A program made the position numbers and the translations under genes. Of a stretch of DNA of 64,000 nucleotides, positions 51,198 through 59,022 are shown in pieces (the stretch's first letter is position 1; each line of letters starts with the position of its first letter). The stretch is from Streptomyces sp. G44. Its GTDB lineage: Bacteria > Actinomycetota > Actinomycetes > Streptomycetales > Streptomycetaceae. The stretch spans positions 92,972 to 156,971 of the forward strand of contig NZ_JAFEXF010000003.1 in the NCBI RefSeq assembly GCF_016905445.1. The letters run 5' to 3'. The notes under the pieces are model-generated. The model saw nothing but the letters and a program-made list of their open reading frames with translations, was not told the DNA's origin and ran no database searches.

Positions 51198-51890
51198 GTG
51201 AAGGCTCTGCGAAGCATCGACTCGACGTTGCCGAGCGAGCGGCGTCCTGAGCGGGTCTGGTACACGTCCTACGGGTCCAACACGCACCTGGATCGCCTTG
51301 CCGCGTACATCCGGGGTGGCCGCCCGTTGGGGGCGGCGAGGGAGTACCCGGGGTGCCGCGACCCCGCCATGCCGACGCAGTCGGTTCCGGTGGAGCTGAC
51401 CGGGGCCATGTACTTCGCGACCTGGTCGCCGGTGTGGGGAGGCGGCAGGGCCTTCTACGACCCACGGGTGAGCGGGCGCGTCATGGCCAGGGCCCACCTG
51501 GTGACGGCGGAGCAGTTCGCGGACATCGCGGCTCAGGAGATGTACCGGGAACCGGGCACCGACCTCGATCTGACGGGTGTGCTCGCGCGGGGACGTGCCG
51601 TGCTGGGAGAAGGGCGGTACGAGACGTTGGTGTGCGCCGGGCAGGTCGACCGCATGCCTGTGCTGACCTTCACGGCTCCATGGGGCATGACGGACGTGCA
51701 AGGGGTTCCTCCGTCCGCCTCCTATGTGCGCTTCCTGGGCCTGGGGCTCCTGTCGGCCGGAGCATGGGACAGCGAAGCGGTCGCCGCGTACGTCGCGGCC
51801 TGCCCGGGCGCTGCCGGGCACTGGTCGGAACAGGAGGTCGCCGCTCTCTTGGGCCGAGGTCGTCGCACGAGCGGGGGACCGAAGGGGTGA
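51198..51890 (+). CDS. Gamma-glutamylcyclotransferase-fold hypothetical protein
   Basis: A 230-residue protein. The clear signature is WYTSYGSNTHLDRLAAYI near residue 21: the YGSN motif is the glycine-rich substrate loop of the GGCT/AIG2 fold. A beta-rich stretch (LTGAMYFATWSPVWGGGRAFYD) and a later acidic segment (EMYREPGTDLDLTG) follow, but I cannot place the catalytic Glu with certainty. The family transfers or cyclises gamma-glutamyl groups, and many members have unknown substrates. GGGAG precedes GTG 51198. It is the first gene after the tRNA-Ser. The following spacer is AT-rich. Confidence 0.7.
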   Translation: MKALRSIDSTLPSERRPERVWYTSYGSNTHLDRLAAYIRGGRPLGAAREYPGCRDPAMPTQSVPVELTGAMYFATWSPVWGGGRAFYDPRVSGRVMARAHLVTAEQFADIAAQEMYREPGTDLDLTGVLARGRAVLGEGRYETLVCAGQVDRMPVLTFTAPWGMTDVQGVPPSASYVRFLGLGLLSAGAWDSEAVAAYVAACPGAAGHWSEQEVAALLGRGRRTSGGPKG

Positions 51891-52227
51891 ATGTTCGTGC
51901 CCTTTGCTTTGGTAACCCTTACTTTGTCTTTCTACGCGGATAGAATAAGACTGGAATCAAAGCCTCCGCGCTCACTGGCAGTGATATCGGCCTGTGGAAG
52001 AAAAAATTTCCGGTCCACAGCCTGAGGATAGCGAAACCCCAGCTCAGATGGGGTCTGTGAAACACCTTGTGGGCGCTCGCACCGCATTGTCCACCGTTGT
52101 GCACACCCTTTCCTGCTAGTTACACACAGTGATAGGCGAGTTATCCACAGGGCCTGTTGATCGGCGGATTGGCGATGGGCTCACGCGCTGTCACTATTGC
52201 CGCTGACGGGTGGCGTGGTCGCAAAAA
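51891..52227. promoter_or_regulatory. AT-rich spacer with DnaA-box-like sequences
   Basis: No gene is supported. DnaA-box-like sequences are TTATCCACA (52141-52149, perfect), TTGTCCACC (52087-52095, one mismatch), TTGTGCACA (52097-52105, one mismatch) and CGGTCCACA (52012-52020). An inverted TGTGG/CCACA pair lies at 51992-52019 around AAAAAATTT. TAGAAT near 51942 may be a -10. This is the second such cluster in the window. Confidence 0.55.
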
Positions 52228-52279
52228 GGCGGCCCCCGCTGGCACGGGAGCCGCCCTGACCCCACTTCAGAGAGGTCAG
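52228..52279 (+). promoter_or_regulatory. Two leader hairpins before the small membrane protein
   Basis: GGCGGC-CCCG/CGGG-GCCGCC (52228-52255) forms a strong stem-loop. Right after it, CTGACC (52256-52261) pairs with GGTCAG (52274-52279). The second stem partly covers the AGAGAGG ribosome-binding region of the next gene (ATG 52282). This suggests translational or transcriptional attenuation. Confidence 0.5.
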
Positions 52280-52281
52280 TC

Positions 52282-52602
52282 ATGACGGTACCCACGAACG
52301 CCGAAGGCGTGCACTTCAGGAAGCCCCCTGCTGCCGAACCCGTCCTGTCGCTCCGCGGCGCCGAACCGACGCGGTTGCGGTTGCGGATGCGGTTGCGGGG
52401 GCGGAGGCCGGGGCGGGCGCGGGCGCGAGAGCTGCTGATCGGTGGAGTCGTCGCGGTGGGGTTCGGGGTCGTGGCCCTGGTGCTCGTCTTCCCGCGTCTC
52501 GCGTCCCCGATCGGCACGGCCGCCGGCGTGGTCGCGGTGCTCGTTCCGCTGCTCCACAGGGCGGGGCAGGGCGATTCCTCCGACGGGGGAAGCGGCGGGT
52601 GA
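52282..52602 (+). CDS. Small membrane protein, plasmid-Spd-like in style
   Basis: A 106-residue protein. The N-terminal half is very basic (LRLRMRLRGRRPGRARARELL). Then come two hydrophobic segments, IGGVVAVGFGVVALVLVFP and IGTAAGVVAVLVPLL, and a short Gly/Asp tail. It resembles in size and topology small proteins encoded on Streptomyces plasmids and integrative elements, but I cannot name a family. It lies next to a Prim-Pol gene that converges on it. AGAGG lies just upstream of ATG 52282 and may be sequestered in a hairpin. Confidence 0.55.
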   Translation: MTVPTNAEGVHFRKPPAAEPVLSLRGAEPTRLRLRMRLRGRRPGRARARELLIGGVVAVGFGVVALVLVFPRLASPIGTAAGVVAVLVPLLHRAGQGDSSDGGSGG

Positions 52603-52682
52603 CGTCGCGGCGCCTCACCGGGCGGTAAGGGGCATGCGCCATTGCGGGCGCCCCTTACGCGACGCCCAGGTGTGCGTCCCGT

Positions 52683-53597
52683 TCACCCCTGCCCCGTAAG
52701 GCGTGCCGCCGAGGCGATCGTCGAGTGGGCCTCGCGGTGGGTGAGGCCGACGCGGACGGCGGCGTCCGTGAGGTGGGGCGCCAGGGACTCGCCGAGGCCG
52801 TTCTCGTAGGCGCGGCAAGCGGCCCAGAAGAGACGCGTGTTGCGCTGCCCCTCGTGCGCCGCGAGGACGAACTGGACGAGGCCGTGGCCCTGTTGCGCGG
52901 GCGGTCCGGAGCCTGCCCGCCGGGGCGGCGCCGCGTGAGGGGGCCGAGGCGGCGGCGCGATCAGGCGCAGCAGCGCGGGCGGGCAGGGGGCGGGCGGCAG
53001 TTGGGCGGTGCCGGGCACGGTGCCGTAGACGCCGTGTTCGGTACGGGAGCCGGGGCCGACGAGGTAGCCGCCCGCCCCGCGGATGTCGATGCCGGGCGCG
53101 AGCCGTCCCGCGGAGTTGGGGATCACGGTGTCGGGCGGCCCCGAGAGCCAGATGTGGCGGCCACCGCTCGGCGTGGTCACGACGACCGTCTCCGGGATCG
53201 TGAACAGGTGGCGCAGCGCCAGCTCCCGCAGGGCCGCGGAGGCGTCCGCCCCGGACTTCGTGTCGAGGTCGACGCCGATCAGATGGTGCGGGGGCAGCCC
53301 GCAGGCGATGCCGTAACCGGTGGCCCAGGGGGCGGCGGCGAAGAGCTCGCGGATGCGCCGCGGGTCGGTCGACGCGTCGTACACGCCGTGGCCGGGGCGG
53401 CCGCATTCGCCGTGGCAGGGCGGTGCCGGCCGGGGGGTGTCGTGGGGTGCCTGCGGGTCGGGGGTCCCGGTGTGGTGGGGGGACCGCAGGGCCGGGAGCT
53501 TCTGGCGGGAGAGCGGGATCACGGCGAGGCCGCGCTCGGCGGCCGACAGGGCGTGGGCGAGCGCGAGGGTGGTGACATGGCGGTCGGTGGTGGCCAT
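52683..53597 (-). CDS. Bifunctional DNA primase/polymerase (Prim-Pol domain)
   Basis: A 304-residue protein of the archaeo-eukaryotic primase superfamily. The N-terminal Prim-Pol domain shows ALSAAERGLAVIPL, the Cys-containing HGECGRPGHGVYDAS segment, the catalytic acidic pair in LIGVDLDTKSG, S-G-G-R-H-I-W-L, and DIRGAGGYLVGPGS. These are the expected active-site blocks, so it may be active. The C-terminal 90 residues are Pro-rich, then helical (LFWAACRAYENGLGE), typical of the chromosomal actinomycete versions that lack a helicase. Related domains initiate replication of integrative elements. No helicase, integrase or transfer gene is seen here. Confidence 0.85.
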   Translation of the reverse strand: MATTDRHVTTLALAHALSAAERGLAVIPLSRQKLPALRSPHHTGTPDPQAPHDTPRPAPPCHGECGRPGHGVYDASTDPRRIRELFAAAPWATGYGIACGLPPHHLIGVDLDTKSGADASAALRELALRHLFTIPETVVVTTPSGGRHIWLSGPPDTVIPNSAGRLAPGIDIRGAGGYLVGPGSRTEHGVYGTVPGTAQLPPAPCPPALLRLIAPPPRPPHAAPPRRAGSGPPAQQGHGLVQFVLAAHEGQRNTRLFWAACRAYENGLGESLAPHLTDAAVRVGLTHREAHSTIASAARLTGQG

Positions 53598-54020
53598 GGC
53601 TTCAGTTTCGTACGTATGTTCGAAGAAGGGAAGAGGGGGCGATGCGCGGGCGGCACGGAGGTGAGGGCTCGGAGCGGAAAAGCGCCCCCTTCTTGAGGGT
53701 GTCGACGGGTCCAGGAGGAACGCTTCGCCCCTTGTGGCGCCTGGGCGAGCCAGGGCAGGGGGTGGTCCGGAGGCAGATGGCGAGGGGGCGATAAGAGGCT
53801 GAACAGCGGGTTCGCGGCGTGAAGCATGTTTATCGACCTGTCCTCACGCTTGAGGGGGAATCGGCGCTTGCGGGGTGGATCGCCGGGGGCGCGTGGGCAA
53901 CTCTGATGCCGCGACGTCGTGCAGCACTCCGGGGTGGTCGGCCAACCCCCTGGTGAACCCGTGTTTCTCGGTACTCCCGGCTCGTCGCCGGCGCGTACCT
54001 CCTGCTCTGGAGGAATAGAC
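53598..54020. other. Divergent spacer between the Prim-Pol gene and a small secreted protein
   Basis: Nothing clearly coding. It should hold the promoters of both divergent genes. A short AT-richer stretch lies around 53820-53835 (GCATGTTTATCGACC). GGAGGAAT at 54009-54016 is the ribosome-binding site of the next gene. I see no strong palindrome or repeat. Confidence 0.4.
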
Positions 54021-54332
54021 ATGGCACGTATCCGTACCGCCCGAGTCGTCGCGGCCGCCGCCGCCCTCCCGCTGGCCGCCGCGCTCTTCTCGGGCGTCGC
54101 GATGGCCGACAACGGCGCGTTCGCGAACAACGGATCGAATGCAGGAGCGGCAGCCGTGAACGGCAGTGGCGTCGGCGGCAGCAACCACGGCAACTCGGCG
54201 ACCACGCAGCAGCAGGCCGTCGGTGACCACGCCTCGAACAAGAACAACACCGCCCAGGTCGAAGGCTCGGCGTTCGCGGCGATCGACCAGTCGAACGAGG
54301 AAGTCGCGGTGAACTTCACCAACCTCTGGTGA
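54021..54332 (+). CDS. Small secreted Asn/Ala/Gly-rich protein
   Basis: A 103-residue exported protein. The signal peptide (ARIRTARVVAAAAALPLAAALF) ends at V-A-M-A before DNGAFANNGSN. The mature 75 residues are rich in Asn, Ala, Gly, Gln and Ser (NHGNSATTQQQAVGDHASNKNN) and contain no Cys. The last residues are hydrophobic (VAVNFTNLW). The composition resembles small secreted Streptomyces proteins that coat aerial structures, but it lacks the chaplin pattern. GGAGGAAT precedes ATG 54021. The function is unknown. Confidence 0.7.
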   Translation: MARIRTARVVAAAAALPLAAALFSGVAMADNGAFANNGSNAGAAAVNGSGVGGSNHGNSATTQQQAVGDHASNKNNTAQVEGSAFAAIDQSNEEVAVNFTNLW

Positions 54333-54477
54333 GTCGCGGCTTCCGGAAGCGATGGGGATGGCTTCCGGAGGAACGCGACAGGGAGTGTGACGGGTCCAGT
54401 GCGGCGGCGCTTCGGCGCCGCCGCACTGCTGTGTCCGGGCCTCCCCGCCCTCGAACCCGGCGCCGGGCCGTTGTCTC

Positions 54478-54510
54478 TTGACACCGGGACCGTAACTGAC
54501 GGACAGTCAG
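54478..54510 (+). promoter_or_regulatory. Probable promoter and TetR-type operator of the MaoC-DUF35 gene
   Basis: TTGACA at 54478-54483 is a good -35. CTGAC-GGACA-GTCAG (54496-54510) is an inverted repeat that overlaps the expected -10 position, as for TetR repressors of lipid-catabolic operons. No cognate regulator gene is adjacent. Confidence 0.5.
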
Positions 54511-54554
54511 AAACTGTGCGCGCGGGCGAGGCTCGGTATGCGGAGGGGGTGTCG

Positions 54555-55979
54555 GTGAACAGCGACGGCACGGCGGGGGAGGCGGCGGACGACGCGGACG
54601 GCGAGGCGCGGGCCCTCGCGTACGACGCGTTGAAGGCGTTCGAGGGCAGGCCCGCGGCGCAGGCGGGCACCGGCAAGGACCCGGTCAACGAACCCATGAT
54701 CAGACACTGGTGCGAGGCGATGGGTGACACCCACCCCGCCTATACGGGCGCGGATCCGATCGCACCCCCCACGATGATGCAGGCCTGGACGATGGGCGGC
54801 CTCTCCGGGCACGAGGGGCGTTCCGACGGGTACGACGAGCTGCTCACCCTGCTCGACGGCGCGGGGTACACCTCGGTGGTCGCCACCGACTGCGAGCAGG
54901 AGTACGCGCGGGCGCTGCGGCCCGGCGACGAGATCACCTTCGACGCGGTGATCGAGTCGGTGTCGGAGCGCAAGACGACCAGGCTCGGCACAGGCCACTT
55001 CGTCACCACGCGGATGGACATCAGGGCCGGCGGCGAGCTCGCCGGGACGCACCGCTTCCGGATCCTCAAGTACGCACCGGCGCGATCGAAACCGAAGGGC
55101 AAGCGCCCCCGCCCGGTGATCAACCGCGACAACGCGGGGTTCTGGGAGGGCGTCGCCGCGCACCGCCTGCTGATCCAGCGCTGCGGCGGCTGCGGAGAGC
55201 TGCGCTTCCCCTGGCTGCCCGGCTGCAACGCCTGCGGCTCGCCCGAGTGGCACACGGTCGAGGCGAGCGGGGAGGGCACGGTCTATTCGTACGTCGTGAT
55301 GCACCACCCGCCTTTCCCGGCGTTCGATCCGCCCTACGCGGTGGGCCTCGTCGAGCTGGCGGAAGGGGTGCGGATCATCAGCAACGTCATAGGGGTGCCG
55401 TACGACAAGGTACGGATCGGCATGCCGGTGCGGCTCGACTTCCAACGGATGGACGAGGAGTTGGAGCTGCCGTTGTTCCGGGGTCTGGACGGCGGGGCAG
55501 GGGTGAGGGCCGACATGGGCTTCACGCCGTCGGAAACGGCGGAGGCGGAGGCGGTTTCCGTGGCGGCTGAGGAGCGGGCGGGTGAGCAGTTGCCGGTGCT
55601 GGAGGTCCCGATCACCCGCACGCTGATCGTCGCCGGGGCCATCGCGTCCCGTGACTACCAGGACGTGCACCACGACGCGGAGCTCGCGAAGGCCAAGGGC
55701 TCCCCCGACGTCTTCATGAACATCCTGACGACCAACGGCCTGGTCGGCCGCTACATCACGGACCGGTTCGGCCCCACCGCGGTCCTGCGCAAGGTGGCGA
55801 TACGCCTCGGCGCGCCCAACTACCCCGGGGACACCATGACGCTGAGCGGCAGGGTCGAGACGGTCGCCACCGGGCCCGACGGCGAGACGTCCACCGTCAG
55901 GGTCGTCGGAGCCAACGGCATCGGCAGGCACGTCACCGGCACCGTCACCGTGACCCTTCCTCCGGGGGGCGCCGCATGA
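54555..55979 (+). CDS. MaoC-DUF35-MaoC fusion, steroid-type enoyl-CoA hydratase
   Basis: A 474-residue protein with three parts. These are an N-terminal MaoC-like hot-dog domain (20-175, WCEAMGDTHPAYTG but no catalytic His), a DUF35 rubredoxin-like zinc ribbon plus OB fold (200-320, C-G-G-C and C-N-A-C knuckles), and a C-terminal MaoC domain (345-474) with the catalytic-type pattern RDYQDVHHD. In mycobacteria the same parts are split as ChsH2 (MaoC-DUF35) and ChsH1 (MaoC), which hydrate a cholesterol side-chain enoyl-CoA, and the DUF35 part binds the aldolase Ltp2. Here both are one chain. GGAGG precedes GTG 54555. The ATGA overlap with the next gene gives coupling. Confidence 0.87.
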   Translation: MNSDGTAGEAADDADGEARALAYDALKAFEGRPAAQAGTGKDPVNEPMIRHWCEAMGDTHPAYTGADPIAPPTMMQAWTMGGLSGHEGRSDGYDELLTLLDGAGYTSVVATDCEQEYARALRPGDEITFDAVIESVSERKTTRLGTGHFVTTRMDIRAGGELAGTHRFRILKYAPARSKPKGKRPRPVINRDNAGFWEGVAAHRLLIQRCGGCGELRFPWLPGCNACGSPEWHTVEASGEGTVYSYVVMHHPPFPAFDPPYAVGLVELAEGVRIISNVIGVPYDKVRIGMPVRLDFQRMDEELELPLFRGLDGGAGVRADMGFTPSETAEAEAVSVAAEERAGEQLPVLEVPITRTLIVAGAIASRDYQDVHHDAELAKAKGSPDVFMNILTTNGLVGRYITDRFGPTAVLRKVAIRLGAPNYPGDTMTLSGRVETVATGPDGETSTVRVVGANGIGRHVTGTVTVTLPPGGAA

Positions 55980-57142
55980 GTGTCCGTACGCGCGACAGCC
56001 TCGGCGGCAAGGCGGCGATCGTGGGGATCGGGGCGACGGAGTTCTCGAAGGACTCCGGGCGCAGTGAGCTGAAACTGGCCGTGGAGGCGGTGCGGGCGGC
56101 GCTCGACGACGCGGGGCTGTCCGCCGCCGATGTCGACGGCCTGGTCACGTTCACCATGGACACCAGCCCGGAGATCACGGTGGCCCAGGCCGCCGGGATC
56201 GGGGAACTGTCCTTCTTCTCCCGCGTCCACTACGGCGGCGGGGCCGCCTGCGCCACCGTCCAGCAGGCGGCGCTCGCGGTGGCGGCCGGCGTGGCCGAAG
56301 TGGTCGTCTGCTACCGCGCTTTCAACGAACGCTCGGGGCGGAGATTCGGCTCCGGGGTGCAGCGGCGCGAACCGTCCGCCGAGGGCGCGGCGCTCGGCTG
56401 GTCCCTGCCGTTCGGCCTGCTGACCCCCGCGTCCTGGGTGGCGATGGCGGCCCGACGCTATCTCCACACCTACGGCCTGACCCCGGACGCCTTCGGCCAC
56501 GTGGCCGTGACGGACCGGAAGTACGCGGCGACGAACCCGGCCGCCTACTTCCACGGCAAGCCGATCACCCTCGCCGATCACGCCGCCTCACGCTGGATCG
56601 TCGAACCCCTGCGTCTCCTGGACTGCTGCCAGGAGACGGACGGCGGCCAGGCCGTCGTCGTCACGAGCGTGGAGCGGGCCCGTGACCTGCCGCATCCCCC
56701 TGCCGTGCTCACGGCGGCGGCCCAGGGGGCGGGCCGGGCGCAGGAGCAGATGACCGGTTTCTACCGCCACGATCTGACCGGGCTGCCCGAGATGAGTGTC
56801 GTGGCCCGACAGTTGTGGCGCACATCGGGGCTGGCCCCGTCCGATGTCGACGTCGGCATCCTCTATGACCACTTCACGCCGTTCGTGCTGATGCAGCTTG
56901 AGGAGTTCGGGTTCTGCGCGCCGGGCGAGGCCGCCGGGTTCGTCGCCGAGGAGCGGCTGCCGATCAACACCCATGGCGGGCAGCTCGGGGAGGCGTATCT
57001 GCACGGGATGAACGGCGTCGCGGAGGCCGTCCGTCAGATACGCGGCACATCCGTGAACCAGATACCCGGCGCCGCGCGCACTCTGGTCACCGCGGGCACC
57101 GGCGTTCCCACATCGGGGTTGATTCTGGCGTCGGACGGCTGA
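55976..57142 (+). CDS. Ltp2-like thiolase/lipid-transfer protein (putative retro-aldolase)
   Basis: A 388-residue thiolase-fold protein of the SCP-x/Ltp2 branch (KAAIVGIGATEFSKDSGRSEL at the start). In mycobacteria Ltp2 cleaves the hydrated steroid side-chain CoA ester by retro-aldol reaction, not by thiolysis, and needs the DUF35 domain of ChsH2. The gene directly follows a protein carrying that domain, with a 4-base ATGA overlap, which strongly suggests a complex. Conserved late blocks are YDHFTPFVLMQLEEFGFC and INTHGGQLGEAYLHGMNG. The natural substrate in Streptomyces is unknown. Confidence 0.88.
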   Translation: MSVRTRDSLGGKAAIVGIGATEFSKDSGRSELKLAVEAVRAALDDAGLSAADVDGLVTFTMDTSPEITVAQAAGIGELSFFSRVHYGGGAACATVQQAALAVAAGVAEVVVCYRAFNERSGRRFGSGVQRREPSAEGAALGWSLPFGLLTPASWVAMAARRYLHTYGLTPDAFGHVAVTDRKYAATNPAAYFHGKPITLADHAASRWIVEPLRLLDCCQETDGGQAVVVTSVERARDLPHPPAVLTAAAQGAGRAQEQMTGFYRHDLTGLPEMSVVARQLWRTSGLAPSDVDVGILYDHFTPFVLMQLEEFGFCAPGEAAGFVAEERLPINTHGGQLGEAYLHGMNGVAEAVRQIRGTSVNQIPGAARTLVTAGTGVPTSGLILASDG

Positions 57143-57195
57143 ACGTGCCGCGTGTCCCGGCCTGAGTCGAGGTGCGCGGACCGTTCACTCACCGT

Positions 57196-58146
57196 ATGCG
57201 TCACCAAAAAATGATCATCGGACTTGTCCTCGCGCTGACCACCCTGACCGTCGACCTGACCGCGTCGCCGCCGGGCGCGGCGGCTGCCTCCGCCCCCACC
57301 CGAGCAGCAGCCGGTCCCGCCGAGGAGTACGGGGGCTTCGGCGAGCCAGGCATCACCGGGTCCGCCACCGGGTCCGTCACCGGGCCTGCCACGGGGCCCG
57401 CCCGTCGCTTTGCCCCGCTGCCCGCCGGGGTGCCGATCTTCCGTGGGCGGGCGTTCGACACGTGCGTCGCACCGTCGGTCGACACCCTGCGGCGCTGGCG
57501 GAGCTCGCAGTACCGCGCCGTGGGCGTGTACTTCGCGGGCCGCGGCCGGGCCTGCAAGACCCAGCCGCACCTGAGCCGGAGCTGGGTGAGCTCGGTGCAC
57601 CGGCTGGGGTGGCGGGTGCTGCCGTTGTACGTGGGTTCGCAGTCGCCCTGCGTCTACGCCAAGAACAAGAAGGGCGTGCGCATCGGGCGAAACCCCTGGA
57701 GCCAGGGAAGACGGGAGGCGCGTGACGCGGTCCGCGGGGCCAAGGCCGTCGGCTTCCGGACGCGCAGCCCGCTCTACCTGGACATGGAGGCGTACGCCTA
57801 CCGGAACAAGTCGTGCGCCCGCACCACGCTCTCCTTCGTACGGGCCTGGGACCGCGAGGTGCGCAGATCCGGCTACGTCCCCGGCTTCTACAGCAGCGCC
57901 GATTCCGGCGTGCGCCACATGGAGCTGGCGCGGCGGGCGGGCGTGCGTGACCTGCCCTCGGTGATGTGGTTCGCGCGCTGGCGCACCCGGCCGCACCTGT
58001 ATCGCGAGCCCTCGCTGAGCGGGGACGGCTGGACCCCCGGGCGCCGCATCCACCAGTACGCGGGGAACGTGAGGGAGCGGCACGGGGGGCGCACGATGGT
58101 GATCGACCGCAACCTGGTGCACGCCCCGGTGGCACGCGTCCACTAG
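57196..58146 (+). CDS. Secreted DUF1906 glycoside-hydrolase-like protein
   Basis: A 316-residue exported protein. The signal peptide begins MRHQKMIIGLVLALTTLTVDL, with cleavage near A-A-A. A Gly/Thr linker precedes the DUF1906 domain (about 85-315), which resembles the Rv2525c family: GRAFDTCVAPSVDTLRRW, VGVYFAGRG, DMEAYAY (a likely acidic active-site pair, Asp and Glu), GFYSS and MWFARW. The fold is a TIM barrel related to cell-wall-active glycoside hydrolases, but activity is unproven for the family. It probably acts on the cell wall. ATG 57196 starts the signal peptide. A strong terminator follows. Confidence 0.87.
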   Translation: MRHQKMIIGLVLALTTLTVDLTASPPGAAAASAPTRAAAGPAEEYGGFGEPGITGSATGSVTGPATGPARRFAPLPAGVPIFRGRAFDTCVAPSVDTLRRWRSSQYRAVGVYFAGRGRACKTQPHLSRSWVSSVHRLGWRVLPLYVGSQSPCVYAKNKKGVRIGRNPWSQGRREARDAVRGAKAVGFRTRSPLYLDMEAYAYRNKSCARTTLSFVRAWDREVRRSGYVPGFYSSADSGVRHMELARRAGVRDLPSVMWFARWRTRPHLYREPSLSGDGWTPGRRIHQYAGNVRERHGGRTMVIDRNLVHAPVARVH

Positions 58147-58202
58147 GCGGCCTCGCCTCCCGGCGGCCGTACGCCGGGGGCGGGTCTCAGGGCTGAACCC
58201 TC

Positions 58203-58252
58203 AGGGGTGTGCTCCACCTCCTCCACCTGTAGGAGGTGGAGCCGGCACCCCT
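58203..58252. terminator. Long hairpin terminator between the DUF1906 and sigma-factor genes
   Basis: GCTCCACCTCCT (58211-58222) pairs with AGGAGGTGGAGC (58231-58242). The flanking AGGGGTG/CACCCCT (58203-58209, 58246-58252) extends the stem to 19 bp with one bulge. It follows the DUF1906 stop by about 60 bp. Confidence 0.85.
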
Positions 58253-58329
58253 CGTACAACCTGAGGCGGACACCGCTTCGGGACTTGGGGCCGATCCGCA
58301 GTGGTAGGGGGCGCTTCTAGCGTGGAGGC

Positions 58330-58911
58330 ATGACCGCATCCATGGTGTCCGTGTGCACCAGCGCATCGAAGGCCGCGACGCGGGGCACGGGTCCGACGCG
58401 GGCCACCGGGCCCTTCTCGTACCCGTCGTTCGCCTCCTATGTACGGGCCCGCCAGCCCGTACTGCTGCGCACCGCCCGCTCGCTGACCGCGAATCCGAGC
58501 GATGCCGAGGATCTGCTCCAGACCGCGCTGACCAAGACCTATGTCGCGTGGGACCGGATCGAGGACCATCGGGCGCTGGACGGTTATGTGCGCCGGGCCC
58601 TGCTGAACACGCGTACGTCGCAGTGGCGCAAGCGCAAGGTCGACGAGTTCGCGTGCGACGAGCTGCCGGAGCCCGATGTCCTGCCGTCCGGGGACCCGGC
58701 CGAGCAGCAGGTGCTCCGGGACGCGATGTGGCGCGCGATCACGAAGCTGCCGGACCGGCAGCGGGCGATGGTCGTCCTCAGGTACTACGAGGATCTCAGC
58801 GAGGCCCAGACCGCCGAGGTGCTCGGCGTCTCGATCGGAACGGTGAAGAGCGCGGTGTCGCGCGCGCTCGGCAAGCTCCGTGAGGACCCGGAACTCACAC
58901 CGGTCCGCTGA
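58330..58911 (+). CDS. ECF sigma factor, SigE-like subfamily
   Basis: A 193-residue extracytoplasmic-function sigma factor. Region 2 spans about 35-100 (LLRTARSLTANPSDAEDLLQTALTKTYVAWDRI) and region 4 about 130-185 (LPDRQRAMVVLRYYEDLSEAQTAEVLGVSIGTVKSAVSRAL, with the HTH). The sequence belongs to the actinobacterial group often named SigE-family. A Ser/Thr-rich 30-residue N-terminus precedes region 2. No anti-sigma or zinc-binding ZAS gene lies on either side, so the control of its activity cannot be seen here. It is the only sigma-factor gene in the window. Confidence 0.9.
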   Translation: MTASMVSVCTSASKAATRGTGPTRATGPFSYPSFASYVRARQPVLLRTARSLTANPSDAEDLLQTALTKTYVAWDRIEDHRALDGYVRRALLNTRTSQWRKRKVDEFACDELPEPDVLPSGDPAEQQVLRDAMWRAITKLPDRQRAMVVLRYYEDLSEAQTAEVLGVSIGTVKSAVSRALGKLREDPELTPVR

Positions 58912-58947
58912 GACCGGTCATTGATCGATCATCCCCTGGAGTAGTGA

Positions 58948-58963
58948 CATACCAAGCGGTATG
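58948..58963. promoter_or_regulatory. Palindrome before the acyl-CoA synthetase gene
   Basis: CATACC-AAGC-GGTATG is a perfect inverted repeat with a 4-bp centre, 60 bp before the start codon. It fits a TetR-type operator. A second short palindrome, TGATCGATCA, lies just upstream near 58922. Confidence 0.5.
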
Positions 58964-59022
58964 CGCGCAGAATCAGCGCAACCCTTGCCGCCGCGAAGGC
59001 GATGTCGCCCCAGGAGGACTCC

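Noticed and set aside
51919..52104. 61-codon minus-strand frame in the AT-rich spacer
   Set aside because: No ribosome-binding site and no similarity to a known protein. It only reflects local AT-rich DNA without stops.
50924..53597. Integrative element inserted at tRNA-Ser(UGA)
   Set aside because: A small membrane protein and a Prim-Pol gene are suggestive. I found no integrase, no transfer gene and no second copy of the tRNA 3' end as an attachment site.
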